Shown piece after piece: positions 14,197 through 23,276 of a stretch of DNA of 38,455 nucleotides. The translations under genes and the position numbers were made by a program. The number at the start of each line of letters is the position of its first letter. Position 1 is the first letter of the stretch. Source of the DNA: Bacteroidales bacterium (GTDB lineage: Bacteria > Bacteroidota > Bacteroidia > Bacteroidales > WCHB1-69); assembly GCA_017549765.1 (NCBI GenBank), contig JAFYNM010000027.1, forward strand, positions 1 to 38,455. Reading direction: 5' to 3'. Under the pieces are notes generated by a model. The model was not told the origin of the DNA. It did no database searches and was given only the letters and a program-made list of their open reading frames with translations.

Positions 14197-14520
14197 ATGC
14201 GAAAAGCCTTCATCCTATCCATACTGCTCATATCCGTCGCCGCGACGAGCCACGCACAGACGGTCTATCAGAAAGACCGATGGGGTGCGAAACTCCTTTT
14301 CTTCCAGGAAGATGCAGTCCGTATCTGCGACCGCTGGGGCGAACAGATACTGTGGTACGATGCTGACTACAACACCATCCGTCAGAAGGATCGCTGGGGC
14401 ACGCCATTGTTTTTTATTGACGGCAACACCATCCGCCAGAAAGACCGGTGGGGCGCCGCCCTCTATTACTTCGACTTCACCCCATCGCTCTGGCAGATCG
14501 CCTGTGTCGTGTTGTTGTGA
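14197..14520 (+). CDS. Secreted DRWG-repeat protein
   Basis: 107 residues with an N-terminal signal peptide (MRKAFILSILLISVAATSHA, cut near residue 20). The mature part has four copies of a short repeat: DRWG followed by two or three residues, an L/F/Y-rich strand, a D-x-x-[NA] turn and IRQK leading into the next DRWG. The spacing is about 20 residues, suggesting four beta-hairpins of a small beta-sheet or propeller-like fold. The last ~15 residues are hydrophobic (LWQIACVVLL). I do not recognise the family. It is a single gene with its own promoter, followed closely by the M1 peptidase promoter, which partly overlaps its 3' end. Confidence 0.75.
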   Translation: MRKAFILSILLISVAATSHAQTVYQKDRWGAKLLFFQEDAVRICDRWGEQILWYDADYNTIRQKDRWGTPLFFIDGNTIRQKDRWGAALYYFDFTPSLWQIACVVLL

Positions 14521-14545
14521 CGGGTTGCAGTTTTATGTATTTTTG
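14515..14545 (+). promoter_or_regulatory. Promoter of the M1 peptidase gene
   Basis: TTG (14515-14517), exactly 20 bases, TATTTTTG (14538-14545), 54 bases before ATG 14600. The -33 part lies within the last codons of the DRWG-repeat gene. Confidence 0.7.
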
Positions 14546-14599
14546 CACTCTAAAAAAACGTTACAAAATCTGTGAATTTTGTTTTTGAATAATATCCCT

Positions 14600-16924
14600 A
14601 TGATCAAGAAAACCGCTTTGCTGTCAGCCCTGCTGACCGTCCTGTTGACCCTCAACCTCTCCGCCCAGAACCGCAGCGACACGATGCATGTGGTGCATTA
14701 CGATTTGTCGCTGACCATCATGGACTTCACCGCTCACAACATCGAGGGCGAGGCGCAACTGACCATCGTCTCCAAGATGCCCAACCTCCAAGAGGTGATG
14801 CTGGATCTGCTGGCCCTGACTGCCGACTCTGTCAAGGTGAACGGGCAGAACGCTCAGTTTTCCCATATTGGCGAACGTCTGACCATCACGGTGCCCACCA
14901 TACAGACGGGTGACACGGTCCTGGTGACGGTTTTCTACCATGGCGTGCCGACCAAAGACTCCGGCTGGGGAGGCTTCTATTTCTCTGGCCAGTATGCCTA
15001 CACGATGGGCGTCGCCTTCCAGAGCTTGCCCCATTGCTATGGGCGTTGCTGGTTCCCCTGTATGGATGTCTTCACCGACAAGTCGAGCTATACCACCCAT
15101 ATCCGTACCGAACAGAACAAGACAGCCGTCTGTGGCGGCATGCTGACCGATGTGCTGACGCTTGCCGACAGCTCCAAGGTCTGGACGTGGCAACTGGACG
15201 AGCCCATCCCCACCTACTTAGCCTCTGTGGCGGTGGGTGAGTACATCGCCTATCAGGATACCTTCCACGGGATGGAAGGCGATATCCCGATCGTGATCTA
15301 TGCCCAGCCGACGGAATATGCCAACGTGGCGGCTTCATACGCCCATCTCAATGAGATGATGCAGATGTACGAGCAGTACTTCGGCCCCTACCGTTGGCCG
15401 CGCATCGGCTATGTGGACGTCAACTTCTCCAGCGGCGCCATGGAGCACGCCACCAACATCGCCTATCCCAAGAGCTTTGTGAACGGCACCGATACATACG
15501 TCACGCTCTATGGTCACGAGCTCTTCCACCACTGGTTCGGCGACCTTATCACCTGCGAGCGGCCCGAGGAGATGTGGATCAACGAGGGCTTTGCCTCCTA
15601 TGCCGAGCCGATGATCATGGGGATGCTCAACCCCAACGATCCCGAGACGGCCTATATGGACTATCTTCGCGACATGCACCACTCCACGCTGAAGGATATC
15701 GTCAAGAACGACGGTGACCACTACGCGCTGGACGCGGTGCCGCAGGCGGTGACCTACGGCACGCACTCCTACGACAAGGGCGCCCTCGTCATTCATACGC
15801 TGCGCAGCTATCTTGGTGACTCGCTTTTCTTCGGTGGCCTGCGCTCCCTGCTCAACCATTTTGCTTGGCAGAATGTCAATAGCGAGCAGTTCTTCAACTA
15901 CTTGTCGCAGGTTACGGGTGTGAGCTTGGCCGACTTCTACGCCAACTGGGTACACACGCCCGGCTTCCCGCAGTTCTCCATCGACTCCATCCGTCATCTT
16001 GCGGGCAACCAATATGAGGTCTTCCTGCAACAGAAACACTGCGGTGCCAATTTCTATGGCAACTCCAACAAAATAGACCTTACTTTCGTGTCTCCCGACA
16101 GGACGCTCTACACGGTTTCGGACGTCCTCTTCTCCGGCCAGTATGCCACGGTCACCGTCACCATCCCCTTTGAGCCGATGTTCGGCATGGTGGACTATTA
16201 CGAGAAGATGATGGATGCTACCGTCGATTACACTGTAACCGCTGGAGGCAACAGCGACATGGTCTCCCTGACAGATGCCTATTGTGCCTTCAAGGTGGAT
16301 GCCTTCGCGGATTCTGTCATGGTGCGTGCCGAGCATCACTATGTGGGACCGGACCAGCCCGCCGCATTGCCGGAGGGTATCCATCGGATGTCCGACAATC
16401 ACTATTGGAATGTGCAGCTGGCCTATCCTGCCGGCGTGACGCCTCCGGAGGGCTATCTGCGGTTCCGCTATGAGCGGGGCAGCGCCACCTCTCTGGACCA
16501 TGCGCTGGTGCAGGGCTACGACCATAACAACCTCAAGGTGCTCTATCGTCCAACGACTGCCGACAGCTGGCAGATCGTGCCCACCACGCGCACGGGCTCC
16601 CCGAATGCGGGCTTCCTGCGGGTGGATGCATTGCGCGCCGGCCAGTACTGTCTTGCTGTGGGCGATGTGGATGCCTCCGTCGTCAATCGTGAGGAACCTA
16701 CCATCATCATCTATCCCAACCCCGTCCACGACCAGCTGAACGTATGGCTCGAGTATGAGGGCAAGGCGCTTAGATGCTCCATCGTGGACAGCGCCGGCCG
16801 TATCGTCAAGACGGTGAAGTTGAAAGGCGGAAGCAATGTTGTGGAGGTGAGCAGTCTCCCTGTTGGCGCCTACTTCCTCCGTGTAGAGCCCAATGTGATG
16901 GCCACCCCGTTTGTGAAACGATAG
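14600..16924 (+). CDS. M1-family metallopeptidase with type IX secretion sorting domain
   Basis: 774 residues, secreted zinc aminopeptidase. A signal peptide (MIKKTALLSALLTVLLTLNLSAQ) precedes the M1 beta-sandwich domain, a GAMEN-like motif SGAMEH (278-283), the zinc site HELFHH (H306, E307, H310) and the third ligand E329 in NEGFASY. The C-terminal ~75 residues form a T9SS type A sorting domain (IIIYPNPVHDQLNV, then LPVGAYFLRVE). The protein therefore crosses the outer membrane and is probably attached to the surface or released. ATG 14600 is chosen because it starts the signal peptide; an upstream TTG at 14579 only adds polar residues. Probably used in peptide scavenging. Monocistronic. Confidence 0.93.
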   Translation: MIKKTALLSALLTVLLTLNLSAQNRSDTMHVVHYDLSLTIMDFTAHNIEGEAQLTIVSKMPNLQEVMLDLLALTADSVKVNGQNAQFSHIGERLTITVPTIQTGDTVLVTVFYHGVPTKDSGWGGFYFSGQYAYTMGVAFQSLPHCYGRCWFPCMDVFTDKSSYTTHIRTEQNKTAVCGGMLTDVLTLADSSKVWTWQLDEPIPTYLASVAVGEYIAYQDTFHGMEGDIPIVIYAQPTEYANVAASYAHLNEMMQMYEQYFGPYRWPRIGYVDVNFSSGAMEHATNIAYPKSFVNGTDTYVTLYGHELFHHWFGDLITCERPEEMWINEGFASYAEPMIMGMLNPNDPETAYMDYLRDMHHSTLKDIVKNDGDHYALDAVPQAVTYGTHSYDKGALVIHTLRSYLGDSLFFGGLRSLLNHFAWQNVNSEQFFNYLSQVTGVSLADFYANWVHTPGFPQFSIDSIRHLAGNQYEVFLQQKHCGANFYGNSNKIDLTFVSPDRTLYTVSDVLFSGQYATVTVTIPFEPMFGMVDYYEKMMDATVDYTVTAGGNSDMVSLTDAYCAFKVDAFADSVMVRAEHHYVGPDQPAALPEGIHRMSDNHYWNVQLAYPAGVTPPEGYLRFRYERGSATSLDHALVQGYDHNNLKVLYRPTTADSWQIVPTTRTGSPNAGFLRVDALRAGQYCLAVGDVDASVVNREEPTIIIYPNPVHDQLNVWLEYEGKALRCSIVDSAGRIVKTVKLKGGSNVVEVSSLPVGAYFLRVEPNVMATPFVKR

Positions 16925-16978
16925 CGAACGGGTGATTGGCCATTAGTTTTTAGTTTCTTAACTTCTTATCTCCCTTCT

Positions 16979-17017
16979 TCAACAAATCAACGAATCAACA
17001 AATCAACAAATCAACAC
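16979..17017. repeat. Short tandem repeat AATCAACRA
   Basis: About four copies of a 9-base unit (AATCAACAA or AATCAACGA) just before the nitroreductase start. The 30 bases before it (about 16949-16978) contain the GTTAAG/ACTAA word repeats in reverse orientation. No -7 box was seen here. Confidence 0.6.
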
Positions 17018-17029
17018 CCAAACATCCTT

Positions 17030-17665
17030 ATGGCTGATAATTACTTAGAGCGAAAAATGTCGGAACTGTACGATGGCAAAAAGAAGACCATCGTCAAGCG
17101 GGTGGGGGAGTCGTTGGACACCCTGCTGACCAAAAACCGCAGTTGTCGGGGTTATGACCCCTCCGTGCCTGTCTCTGAAGAGTTGTTGAAGCGCATTGTG
17201 GCTGTCAACACCAAGATACCGTCCGCCTGTAACCAGCAGGTCTTGCGTTTCCGGCTGGTCACGGGTGACGATGTGGCCAAGGTGCATCCTCTGATCAAGA
17301 TGGGTGCGGCGTTGCCCGAGTTGCATTTGCCCTTTGCGGGCACCGAGCCGCCCGCCTATATCGTCATCTGCTCCGCCGCCAAAGAGACCAAGCTCGTGGA
17401 TATGGACCTCGGCATCTCCGCGCAGAGCATGTTGTTGAAGGCCGTGGAGCTGGGCTTTAACGGACTGATTATCGGTGCTTTCAACAAAGAGAAAATCTCA
17501 GAAGTCCTTTCGCTGCCCTGCGACCCGCTGCTGATCGTGGCCATCGGCAAGGGTGCCGAGCAGATCCGTCTGCAGGAGATCCGCGAGGGTGACAGCCATG
17601 CCTACTACCGCGAGAACGGTGTCCACATCGTGCCCAAGGTGGCGCTGGAGGACCTGGTGATTTGA
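17030..17665 (+). CDS. Nitroreductase-family protein
   Basis: 211 residues of the FMN-dependent nitroreductase fold. N-terminal RSCRGYDPSVPVSEELLKRIV (38-58) is the usual phosphate-binding Arg region, SACNQQVLRFRLV (65-77) matches the core SxxNxQ motif, and MDLGISAQSMLLKAVELGFNGLIIGAF (124-150) is the FMN-binding helix and loop. It should use NAD(P)H to reduce nitro compounds, quinones or related acceptors. The first ~30 residues form an extra charged extension. It is cytosolic, with no signal peptide. It stands alone, with repeat-rich intergenic DNA on both sides. Confidence 0.88.
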   Translation: MADNYLERKMSELYDGKKKTIVKRVGESLDTLLTKNRSCRGYDPSVPVSEELLKRIVAVNTKIPSACNQQVLRFRLVTGDDVAKVHPLIKMGAALPELHLPFAGTEPPAYIVICSAAKETKLVDMDLGISAQSMLLKAVELGFNGLIIGAFNKEKISEVLSLPCDPLLIVAIGKGAEQIRLQEIREGDSHAYYRENGVHIVPKVALEDLVI

Positions 17666-17793
17666 GGAGGAGTTAAGGAGTTAAGAAGTGAAGAGGGGAG
17701 CACTCATTCCCCTTCTTGAGAAGGGGTGCCCGAAGGGCGGGGTAGTGGAGAGGAGTTAATTGAAAATTGAAAATTAAAAATTGAAAATGGTTG
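17664..17793. repeat. REP-like intergenic unit, copy 1
   Basis: GGAGTTAAG-type words are followed by the hairpin CCCCTTCT-TG-AGAAGGGG (17709-17726), a second small hairpin GCCC-GAA-GGGC, GGGGTAGTGGAGAGGAG and a (TTGAAAA)-type AT tail. The same unit, almost base for base, occurs at 18748-18882. Each copy abuts the 3' end of a RhuM-like gene, and may double as its transcription terminator. Confidence 0.75.
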
Positions 17794-18657
17794 TCAGACG
17801 TTCAGCAGCAATTCCGCTCCTACCTCCATCCTGCAGAACGCGAATAGCTTCTTGCCGAGATCTTTGAGGGAGGCGCCGAGGTGATAGACGGTGTCGTCTA
17901 GGATGAGGAAGCGGTCGTGGAACCGGTCGGAGGTGCGGACCTGTATGGGCGGGTATTGCCGGTTGTGGCGCTCAATGTCCACCGCCAGGGTGTCGGAGAT
18001 GCGCCTGGTGACGATGGTCGCGGTGACGCCCTCGGTCCGCTTGGTGAGCATCTTGAGCACGGAGTCGTCCACAAAGTTGTCGATGAGGATGATGCGTTTC
18101 TTTGCCTTGCGGATGAGGTCCGCGGCGAAGGTGTACGCATCGAAGATCTGCCCGTCAAAAAAGATCCCCTGTCGGGGAGGAAGCGCTGTTTTCACCAGAT
18201 GATCCACCTTTTGATGTACAGATAGTATGTCTAGTTCGTTTTGTCGCAAACGCTCTTCCACCAACTCAAATCGTTGATTTACCGCAGCACCACGAAGAAT
18301 GTATTCCTTGAGAATATGATTTGCCCAAATACGAAACTGTGTGGCCTGTGCAGAATTGACTCTATATCCAACAGACAGAACAGCATCAAGGTTATAGAAT
18401 CTTGTGGCATATTTTTTACCATCATGTGCAGTTGTTTCCAAAATGGAAACAACTGATTGTTGTTGTAATTCTCCTGATTCAAAAATGTTTTTCAAGTGTT
18501 TTGATATAGCTGCTTTCTGAACACCAAAAAGCAAGCCTATTTGCGCCTGCGTTAGCCACACGGTCTCATCCTCCATCCTGACCTCCAGTCTGATGTCGTC
18601 ATCCGGTTGGTAGAGAATGATTTCGCCTTTGTTCATAGGATCAATATTTGTCTCCAT
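17794..18657 (-). CDS. RhuM-like DNA-binding protein with PLD-like C-terminus, copy 1
   Basis: 287 residues. The N-terminal ~130 match the RhuM virulence-protein family: EIILYQPDDDIRLEVRMEDETVWLTQAQIGLLFGVQKAAISKHLKNI, a helix-turn-helix, then RFYNLDAVLSVGYRVNS. A short coiled segment follows (about 135-165), then a PLD-like domain (AKKRIILIDNFVDDSVLKML, later HDRFLILDD with an H-x-R-x4-D variant of HKD, then GASLKDLGKK). ATG 18657 follows a -7 box at 18686-18679; the longer frame from 18720 contains that promoter. RhuM-type genes are mobile-island and toxin-associated, but no antitoxin partner is visible. Its C-terminal half is almost identical to the downstream paralog. Confidence 0.85.
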   Translation of the reverse strand: METNIDPMNKGEIILYQPDDDIRLEVRMEDETVWLTQAQIGLLFGVQKAAISKHLKNIFESGELQQQSVVSILETTAHDGKKYATRFYNLDAVLSVGYRVNSAQATQFRIWANHILKEYILRGAAVNQRFELVEERLRQNELDILSVHQKVDHLVKTALPPRQGIFFDGQIFDAYTFAADLIRKAKKRIILIDNFVDDSVLKMLTKRTEGVTATIVTRRISDTLAVDIERHNRQYPPIQVRTSDRFHDRFLILDDTVYHLGASLKDLGKKLFAFCRMEVGAELLLNV

Positions 18658-18678
18658 TTTGTATCTTTTAAATCGCCG

Positions 18679-18686
18679 CAAAGATA
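18679..18686 (-). promoter_or_regulatory. -7 box of RhuM-like copy 1
   Basis: TATCTTTG on the minus strand, 21 bases before ATG 18657, followed by CGGCG. No TTG at 20-base spacing. Confidence 0.6.
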
Positions 18687-18747
18687 CAAATAATTTTGCA
18701 AATCGTTGATAATCAGGCAATTTTAACTATTGATTGCAAAAAATCGG

Positions 18748-18882
18748 TGAGGAGTTAAGAAACTAAGGAGTGAAGAAGTTAAGAGGGGGGCGCTATTCCC
18801 CTTCTTGAGAAGGGGTGCCCGTAGGGCGGGGTAGTGGAGAGGAGTTAATTGAAAATTGAAAATTAAAAATTAAAAATGGTTG
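18748..18882. repeat. REP-like intergenic unit, copy 2
   Basis: Duplicate of 17664-17793, with hairpin CCCCTTCT-TG-AGAAGGGG at 18798-18815. The near-identity runs without a break into the 3' part of the adjacent RhuM-like gene, showing the unit was copied together with it. Confidence 0.75.
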
Positions 18883-19761
18883 TCAGACGTTCAGCAGCAA
18901 TTTCGCTCCTACCTCCATCCTGCAGAACGCGAACAGCTTCTTGCCGAGGTCTTTAAGGGAGGCGCCGAGGTGATAGACGGTGTCGTCGAGGATGAGGAAG
19001 CGGTCGTGGAAGCGGTCGGAGGTTTGGATCACCACGGGCGTGTATTGCTGGTTGTGGCGCTCAATGTCCACCGCCAGCGTGTCGGAGATGCGCCTGGTGA
19101 CGATGGTCGCGGTGACGCCCTCGGCCCGCTTGGTAAGCATCTTGAGCACGGAGTCGTCCACATAGTTGTCGATGAGGATGATGCGTTTCTTTGCCTTGCG
19201 GATGAGATCCGCGGCGAAGGTGTACGCATCGAAGATCTGCCCGTCACAGTAGATCCCCTGCATGGGCGGCAGCGCAGTGCGCACGAAGAAGTCCACTTGA
19301 TTTTCCAAGTTCTGAATCCTCTCAGAATGCTTATATAATTCTTTGTCGATGCGCTGCCCCAAGCAAAGTATCTGCTGATTAATGCTATATCCGTGCAAAA
19401 GATGATTTTTTAGAGTGTGTGTGGCCCAACGTCTGAACAAAGTAGCATTTTTGCTATTGACACGATACCCGACAGAAAGTATGGCATCGAGATTGTAATA
19501 CTTTGTGGTATAGGTTCTTGTCCCACCTTGTCCCATGTGTTCCAAAATGGAACATGTGCTCTCGATTTCTATCTCACCGCTTTTATAGATGTTGTTTAAA
19601 TGTTTGGTTATAGCTGCTCTTTGGGTGCCAAAGAGTTCTGCCATCTGTTGCTGTGTCAGCCATACTGTCTCACCTTCCATCCGCACCTCCAAGTGTATGT
19701 CTTCGTTCGGCTGATACAGAATAATTTCGCTTTTATTCGAAGGATCAAAATTTGTTTCCAT
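18883..19761 (-). CDS. RhuM-like DNA-binding protein with PLD-like C-terminus, copy 2
   Basis: 292 residues, same layout as copy 1: RhuM HTH (ETVWLTQQQMAELFGTQRAAITKHLNNIYKSGE), KYYNLDAILSVGYRVNS, a helical linker (about 135-170) and the PLD-like domain with HDRFLILDD. The last ~125 residues differ from copy 1 at only a few positions, whereas the N-terminal half is only about half identical, so the DNA-recognition part has diverged or been swapped while the C-terminal part is kept uniform. ATG 19761 follows the -7 box at 19790-19783. The two genes are not overlapping and each has its own promoter. Confidence 0.85.
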   Translation of the reverse strand: METNFDPSNKSEIILYQPNEDIHLEVRMEGETVWLTQQQMAELFGTQRAAITKHLNNIYKSGEIEIESTCSILEHMGQGGTRTYTTKYYNLDAILSVGYRVNSKNATLFRRWATHTLKNHLLHGYSINQQILCLGQRIDKELYKHSERIQNLENQVDFFVRTALPPMQGIYCDGQIFDAYTFAADLIRKAKKRIILIDNYVDDSVLKMLTKRAEGVTATIVTRRISDTLAVDIERHNQQYTPVVIQTSDRFHDRFLILDDTVYHLGASLKDLGKKLFAFCRMEVGAKLLLNV

Positions 19762-19782
19762 TCTATCATTGTTAAATCGCTG

Positions 19783-19790
19783 CAAAGATA
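19783..19790 (-). promoter_or_regulatory. -7 box of RhuM-like copy 2
   Basis: TATCTTTG on the minus strand, 21 bases before ATG 19761, the same spacing as for copy 1. Confidence 0.6.
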
Positions 19791-19913
19791 CAATATTTAT
19801 TATAAATTATTGATAATCAGATGATTTTAACTATTGATTGTAAATATTGGAAATGGAGGGTTGTGAAACTAAGGAGTTAAGAAGTTAAGTGGGGCGCGTT
19901 CAACAAAAAATCC

Positions 19914-19921
19914 TATCTTTG
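19914..19921 (+). promoter_or_regulatory. -7 box of the AMP nucleosidase gene
   Basis: TATCTTTG, 20 bases before ATG 19942. Another copy of the GGAGTTAAGAAGTTAAG word repeat lies just upstream (about 19872-19890). Confidence 0.6.
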
Positions 19922-19941
19922 CCCCCACATTTTGAATCATT

Positions 19942-20724
19942 ATGCATACTAAACAAGAAATCGTGGATAACTGGCTGCCCCGCTATACGGGCATGCAGCT
20001 GGAGGAGTTTGGCCGTTACATACTGCTGACTAACTTTGCCGACTATCTGAAGAACTTCGCCGACCTGATGCGCGTGGAGGTCAAGGGTGCGGGGCACCCT
20101 ATGCAGAGTGCCACCGCCGATGGCATCACCATCATCAACTTCACAATGGGGAGTCCCAACGCGGCGACCATCATGGACTTGCTCACTGCCATCCAGCCCA
20201 AGGCGGTCCTCTTCCTGGGCAAGTGCGGGAGCCTGAAGAACAACATAGGCCTCGGCGAGTTGCTGCTGCCCATCGCAGGCATCCGCGGCGAGGGTACCTC
20301 CAACGACTACTTCCCACCCGAGGTGCCGGCGCTGCCCGCCTTCAACCTGGAGAAAGCTATCTCCACGACCATCCGCGACTACGGTCTCGACTACTGGACG
20401 GGCACGGTCTATACCACCAACCGCCGCGTGTGGGAACACGACCAGGAGTTCAAGGACTACCTGCGACGTATCCGCGCCACGGCTGTCGATATGGAGACTG
20501 CCACGCTCTTCTCCGTGGGCTTCTATAACCGCATCCCCACCGGTGCCCTGCTGCTGGTCTCCGACCAGCCGATGCTCCCCGACGGCATCAAGACGGAGAA
20601 GTCGGACAAGGCGGTGACACAAAACTATAGCCTGCGTCATCTCCAAATCGGCATCGACTCTCTGAAACAGCTGATCAACAAAGGCATCACCGTCAAGCAC
20701 CTGAAATACGACTATTATGAATAG
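19942..20724 (+). CDS. amn: AMP nucleosidase (short Bacteroidota type)
   Basis: 260 residues of the nucleoside phosphorylase/nucleosidase fold, hydrolysing AMP to adenine and ribose 5-phosphate. Motifs: NFTMGSPNAATIMDLL (70-85), VLFLGKCGSL, AVDMETATLFSVGF (purine and ribose binding, Met-Glu) and LLLVSDQPM with the catalytic Asp. The length fits the short form that lacks the N-terminal regulatory domain of the enterobacterial enzyme. The GH20 gene begins 8 bases before its stop (ATG 20717), so the two are translationally linked, though there is no obvious metabolic link between AMP breakdown and hexosaminidase. Confidence 0.85.
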   Translation: MHTKQEIVDNWLPRYTGMQLEEFGRYILLTNFADYLKNFADLMRVEVKGAGHPMQSATADGITIINFTMGSPNAATIMDLLTAIQPKAVLFLGKCGSLKNNIGLGELLLPIAGIRGEGTSNDYFPPEVPALPAFNLEKAISTTIRDYGLDYWTGTVYTTNRRVWEHDQEFKDYLRRIRATAVDMETATLFSVGFYNRIPTGALLLVSDQPMLPDGIKTEKSDKAVTQNYSLRHLQIGIDSLKQLINKGITVKHLKYDYYE

Positions 20725-23260
20725 AATGCGTATTCCTCAGTTCCTCCTCGTACTGGTCGTGCTGATGGCCGGCTGGACCCTCTCTGCCCAGGAATTAGGC
20801 ATTACCCCTTTGCCCCAACATGTAGAGATGCGGACGGGCACCTACACCTTCACGGGCACTCCTGTGGTCGCCACCGTGATGCTGCCCTCCTTCCCCGTCG
20901 ATACCAACGCTGACCAAGGCTACATTCTGGAGGTCTTCTCCGACAAGGTCCAGATCAGCGCCATCAGCGAGGTGGGACTCTACTACGGCAATCTGAGTCT
21001 GAAGCAGATGTCACGATATTACACCCAGAAGGATGGCAGTGTAAAGCTGCCCTGCGTCCGCATCGTCGATTATCCCAAACTGAAATACCGTGGCTGGATG
21101 GATGACATCAGTCGGGGCCCGATTCCCAACATGACCTTCCTCAAACAGGTCATCAAGCAGTTGGCGGAGTATAAGATGAACTTCTTCAATCTTTACACGG
21201 AGCATGTCTTCAAGTTGGACAAATACCCCGACATTGCGCCCACCGACGGTCTTACCGCCGCGGAGGTCAAGGAGTTGGAGGAGTACGCGGCTCAGTTCCA
21301 TATCGAGTTCTTCGGCAACCAACAGTGTCTGGCCCATGCCGAGAAGACGCTGCGGATACCGGCCTATCAGGAGATGGCCGACACCAAGGTCAACTGGAAC
21401 CCCGGGAACGAGAAGACCTACCAGTTTCTGCAATATGAGTTGGAGACCGTGGCCAAGGCCTACAGTTCGCCCTTCTTCAATATCAACTGCGACGAGACCG
21501 AGGCGTTGGGCAGTGGCAAGGCGCGTGGGTATGTGGAGAGTCACGGCGGCACCTCGCAGGTCTATGCCGACCATATCAAACGCGTCTATAACATCCTCAA
21601 GCCCCTCGGCAAGAGGGTCATGATGTGGGGCGACATCGCCGCCAAGGATCCAGAGATCGTGCGACAACTGCCCAAGGACATGATCATGCTGGTGTGGAGC
21701 TATTCTCCCTCCGAGAGCTATGCCGACATGATAGAGCCCTTCACCAAACAGGGTCTGCAGTTCATGGTGGTGCCGGGCATGAGCATGTGGGGCCATGTGT
21801 TTCCCAGTTACGATACCTATACGAAAAACATTGCCAACCTGACGCGCGATGGCTACAAGCGCGGGGCCTTGGGCATGATGAACACGGCCTGGGACGACTC
21901 CGGTGAGTCATTGTTCAACAGTACTTGGCACGGCATGGCGTGGGCCGCCGAGATGGCGTGGCGCCCCCTGGAACAGACAGAACCTGAGGCGGCAGAGCAG
22001 GAGCGTGTGCAGCGTCTGGCTGCCTTCGACAAGCGCTTCGCCAAAGAGTATCGCGTGGTCGATCAGAACTTCCGCCTGATGCGCGAGATGGAATACAGCG
22101 CCATCCCCAACTTCTTCAACAGCCTTGCCCTCTATGAGCCTCTCCTCGACTTCTATCCGACCAAGGTGAGCCATGAGGCATACCGGATGAATGTGGAGAT
22201 GTGCTCTACGATCCGCCGTAGGCTGGAGGCCTATCACGAGGTGACTCTCGACTCGGTCTATGACGCGCACAATGCGATGGCGCGCATCGGTTACTATGTG
22301 GCCCATCATCAGTGGGTGCTTGCCCAGCGCAACATCCTGCGTTGGCATCTTTATGAATATCTCCAAGGCCATGATGTAATCGATGAGGGCTCCCTGCGCG
22401 TGGAGATACGCCAGCTGGCGGAGCATATCCACCGCGTGAAGAAGATGTACATGCAGCTGTGGGATGAGGAGTGCCGCCCCTACAGCCGCAATATCGTGGA
22501 GGCCCGCTATGATGCGCTCGTTCAGGAGCTTAACGATCTTCCTTACAAGCCTTTCATTGAGGTGAAACGTTCCGAGACGGGCAACACTTACGTTCAGTTG
22601 CGGACTCTTTTTGACGATGTCCCCATCTACTACACGCTGGACGGTCGCAACCCGCAAAAAGGGGAGAACCGCTATGAGAGACCAGTCCAATTGTACGGTT
22701 CTGCCACCGTCAAGGCGATGTGCCGCAATGAGATGGGCGAGGATGTCCTGACGGAGCAGTACGTGCTGCTGCATCAAGGGCTGAACAAGATCTCCAAGCT
22801 GAACAGTGAATATGCCACCTACAAGCCCGAGTATGCGGCGGGAGGCACCCAGGCGCTCGCTGACGGTCGGTTGGGTGGCGACCGCTACAACGATGGCAAC
22901 TGGCAGGGCTTCTGGGGTAATGATATCGATGTGGAGTTCGACTTTGGCAAGAAGACGGTCCTCCAGCACTTCAAGACCCGCTTCTTCCAGAATGTGCAAG
23001 ACTGGATCATGTCACCGAAAGTGGTGGAACTTTACGTCTCCAACGACGGCAGCAGTTACCGTCTCTTGACGACTTTGGAGGTGAAGGATGTGAACTACGA
23101 TTCCGGTATCCCGACCATCTACACGGTGCAGGGCGACAATCTGAATATCAAGGCCCGCTATGTGAGGGTGGTTGTGAAAAACGGAGGCCCGTTGCCCGAG
23201 TGGCACATGTCCCGTGGCAACCAGTCCTATATCTTCTGTGATGAGATGATTTTTGATTAA
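20717..23260 (+). CDS. Secreted GH20-type beta-N-acetylhexosaminidase, multidomain
   Basis: 847 residues. A signal peptide (ends LMAGWTLSAQ) is followed by a GH20b-like N-domain, a GH20 TIM barrel with the catalytic pair D259-E260 (FNINCDETEALG), a helical region (about 400-610), a chitobiase-C-like segment (IYYTLDGRNPQKG near 635) and a C-terminal F5/8 type C carbohydrate-binding domain (DGRLGGDRYNDGNWQGFWG, YVRVVVKNGG). It should release terminal GlcNAc or GalNAc from glycans in the periplasm or at the surface. INCDET departs from the common HIGGDE, so substrate range is uncertain. ATG 20726 is an alternative start three codons later. Confidence 0.87.
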   Translation: MNRMRIPQFLLVLVVLMAGWTLSAQELGITPLPQHVEMRTGTYTFTGTPVVATVMLPSFPVDTNADQGYILEVFSDKVQISAISEVGLYYGNLSLKQMSRYYTQKDGSVKLPCVRIVDYPKLKYRGWMDDISRGPIPNMTFLKQVIKQLAEYKMNFFNLYTEHVFKLDKYPDIAPTDGLTAAEVKELEEYAAQFHIEFFGNQQCLAHAEKTLRIPAYQEMADTKVNWNPGNEKTYQFLQYELETVAKAYSSPFFNINCDETEALGSGKARGYVESHGGTSQVYADHIKRVYNILKPLGKRVMMWGDIAAKDPEIVRQLPKDMIMLVWSYSPSESYADMIEPFTKQGLQFMVVPGMSMWGHVFPSYDTYTKNIANLTRDGYKRGALGMMNTAWDDSGESLFNSTWHGMAWAAEMAWRPLEQTEPEAAEQERVQRLAAFDKRFAKEYRVVDQNFRLMREMEYSAIPNFFNSLALYEPLLDFYPTKVSHEAYRMNVEMCSTIRRRLEAYHEVTLDSVYDAHNAMARIGYYVAHHQWVLAQRNILRWHLYEYLQGHDVIDEGSLRVEIRQLAEHIHRVKKMYMQLWDEECRPYSRNIVEARYDALVQELNDLPYKPFIEVKRSETGNTYVQLRTLFDDVPIYYTLDGRNPQKGENRYERPVQLYGSATVKAMCRNEMGEDVLTEQYVLLHQGLNKISKLNSEYATYKPEYAAGGTQALADGRLGGDRYNDGNWQGFWGNDIDVEFDFGKKTVLQHFKTRFFQNVQDWIMSPKVVELYVSNDGSSYRLLTTLEVKDVNYDSGIPTIYTVQGDNLNIKARYVRVVVKNGGPLPEWHMSRGNQSYIFCDEMIFD

Positions 23261-23276
23261 TGAATCTTATCAAAGT

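Noticed and set aside
14624-16729. Long antisense frames opposite the M1 peptidase
   Set aside because: They mirror a G+C-rich gene with clear M1 and T9SS motifs; their translations are low-complexity and match no family.
17794-19761. RhuM-like pair as a toxin-antitoxin module
   Set aside because: Both genes are paralogs of the same type, each with its own promoter, and no small partner gene is next to either.
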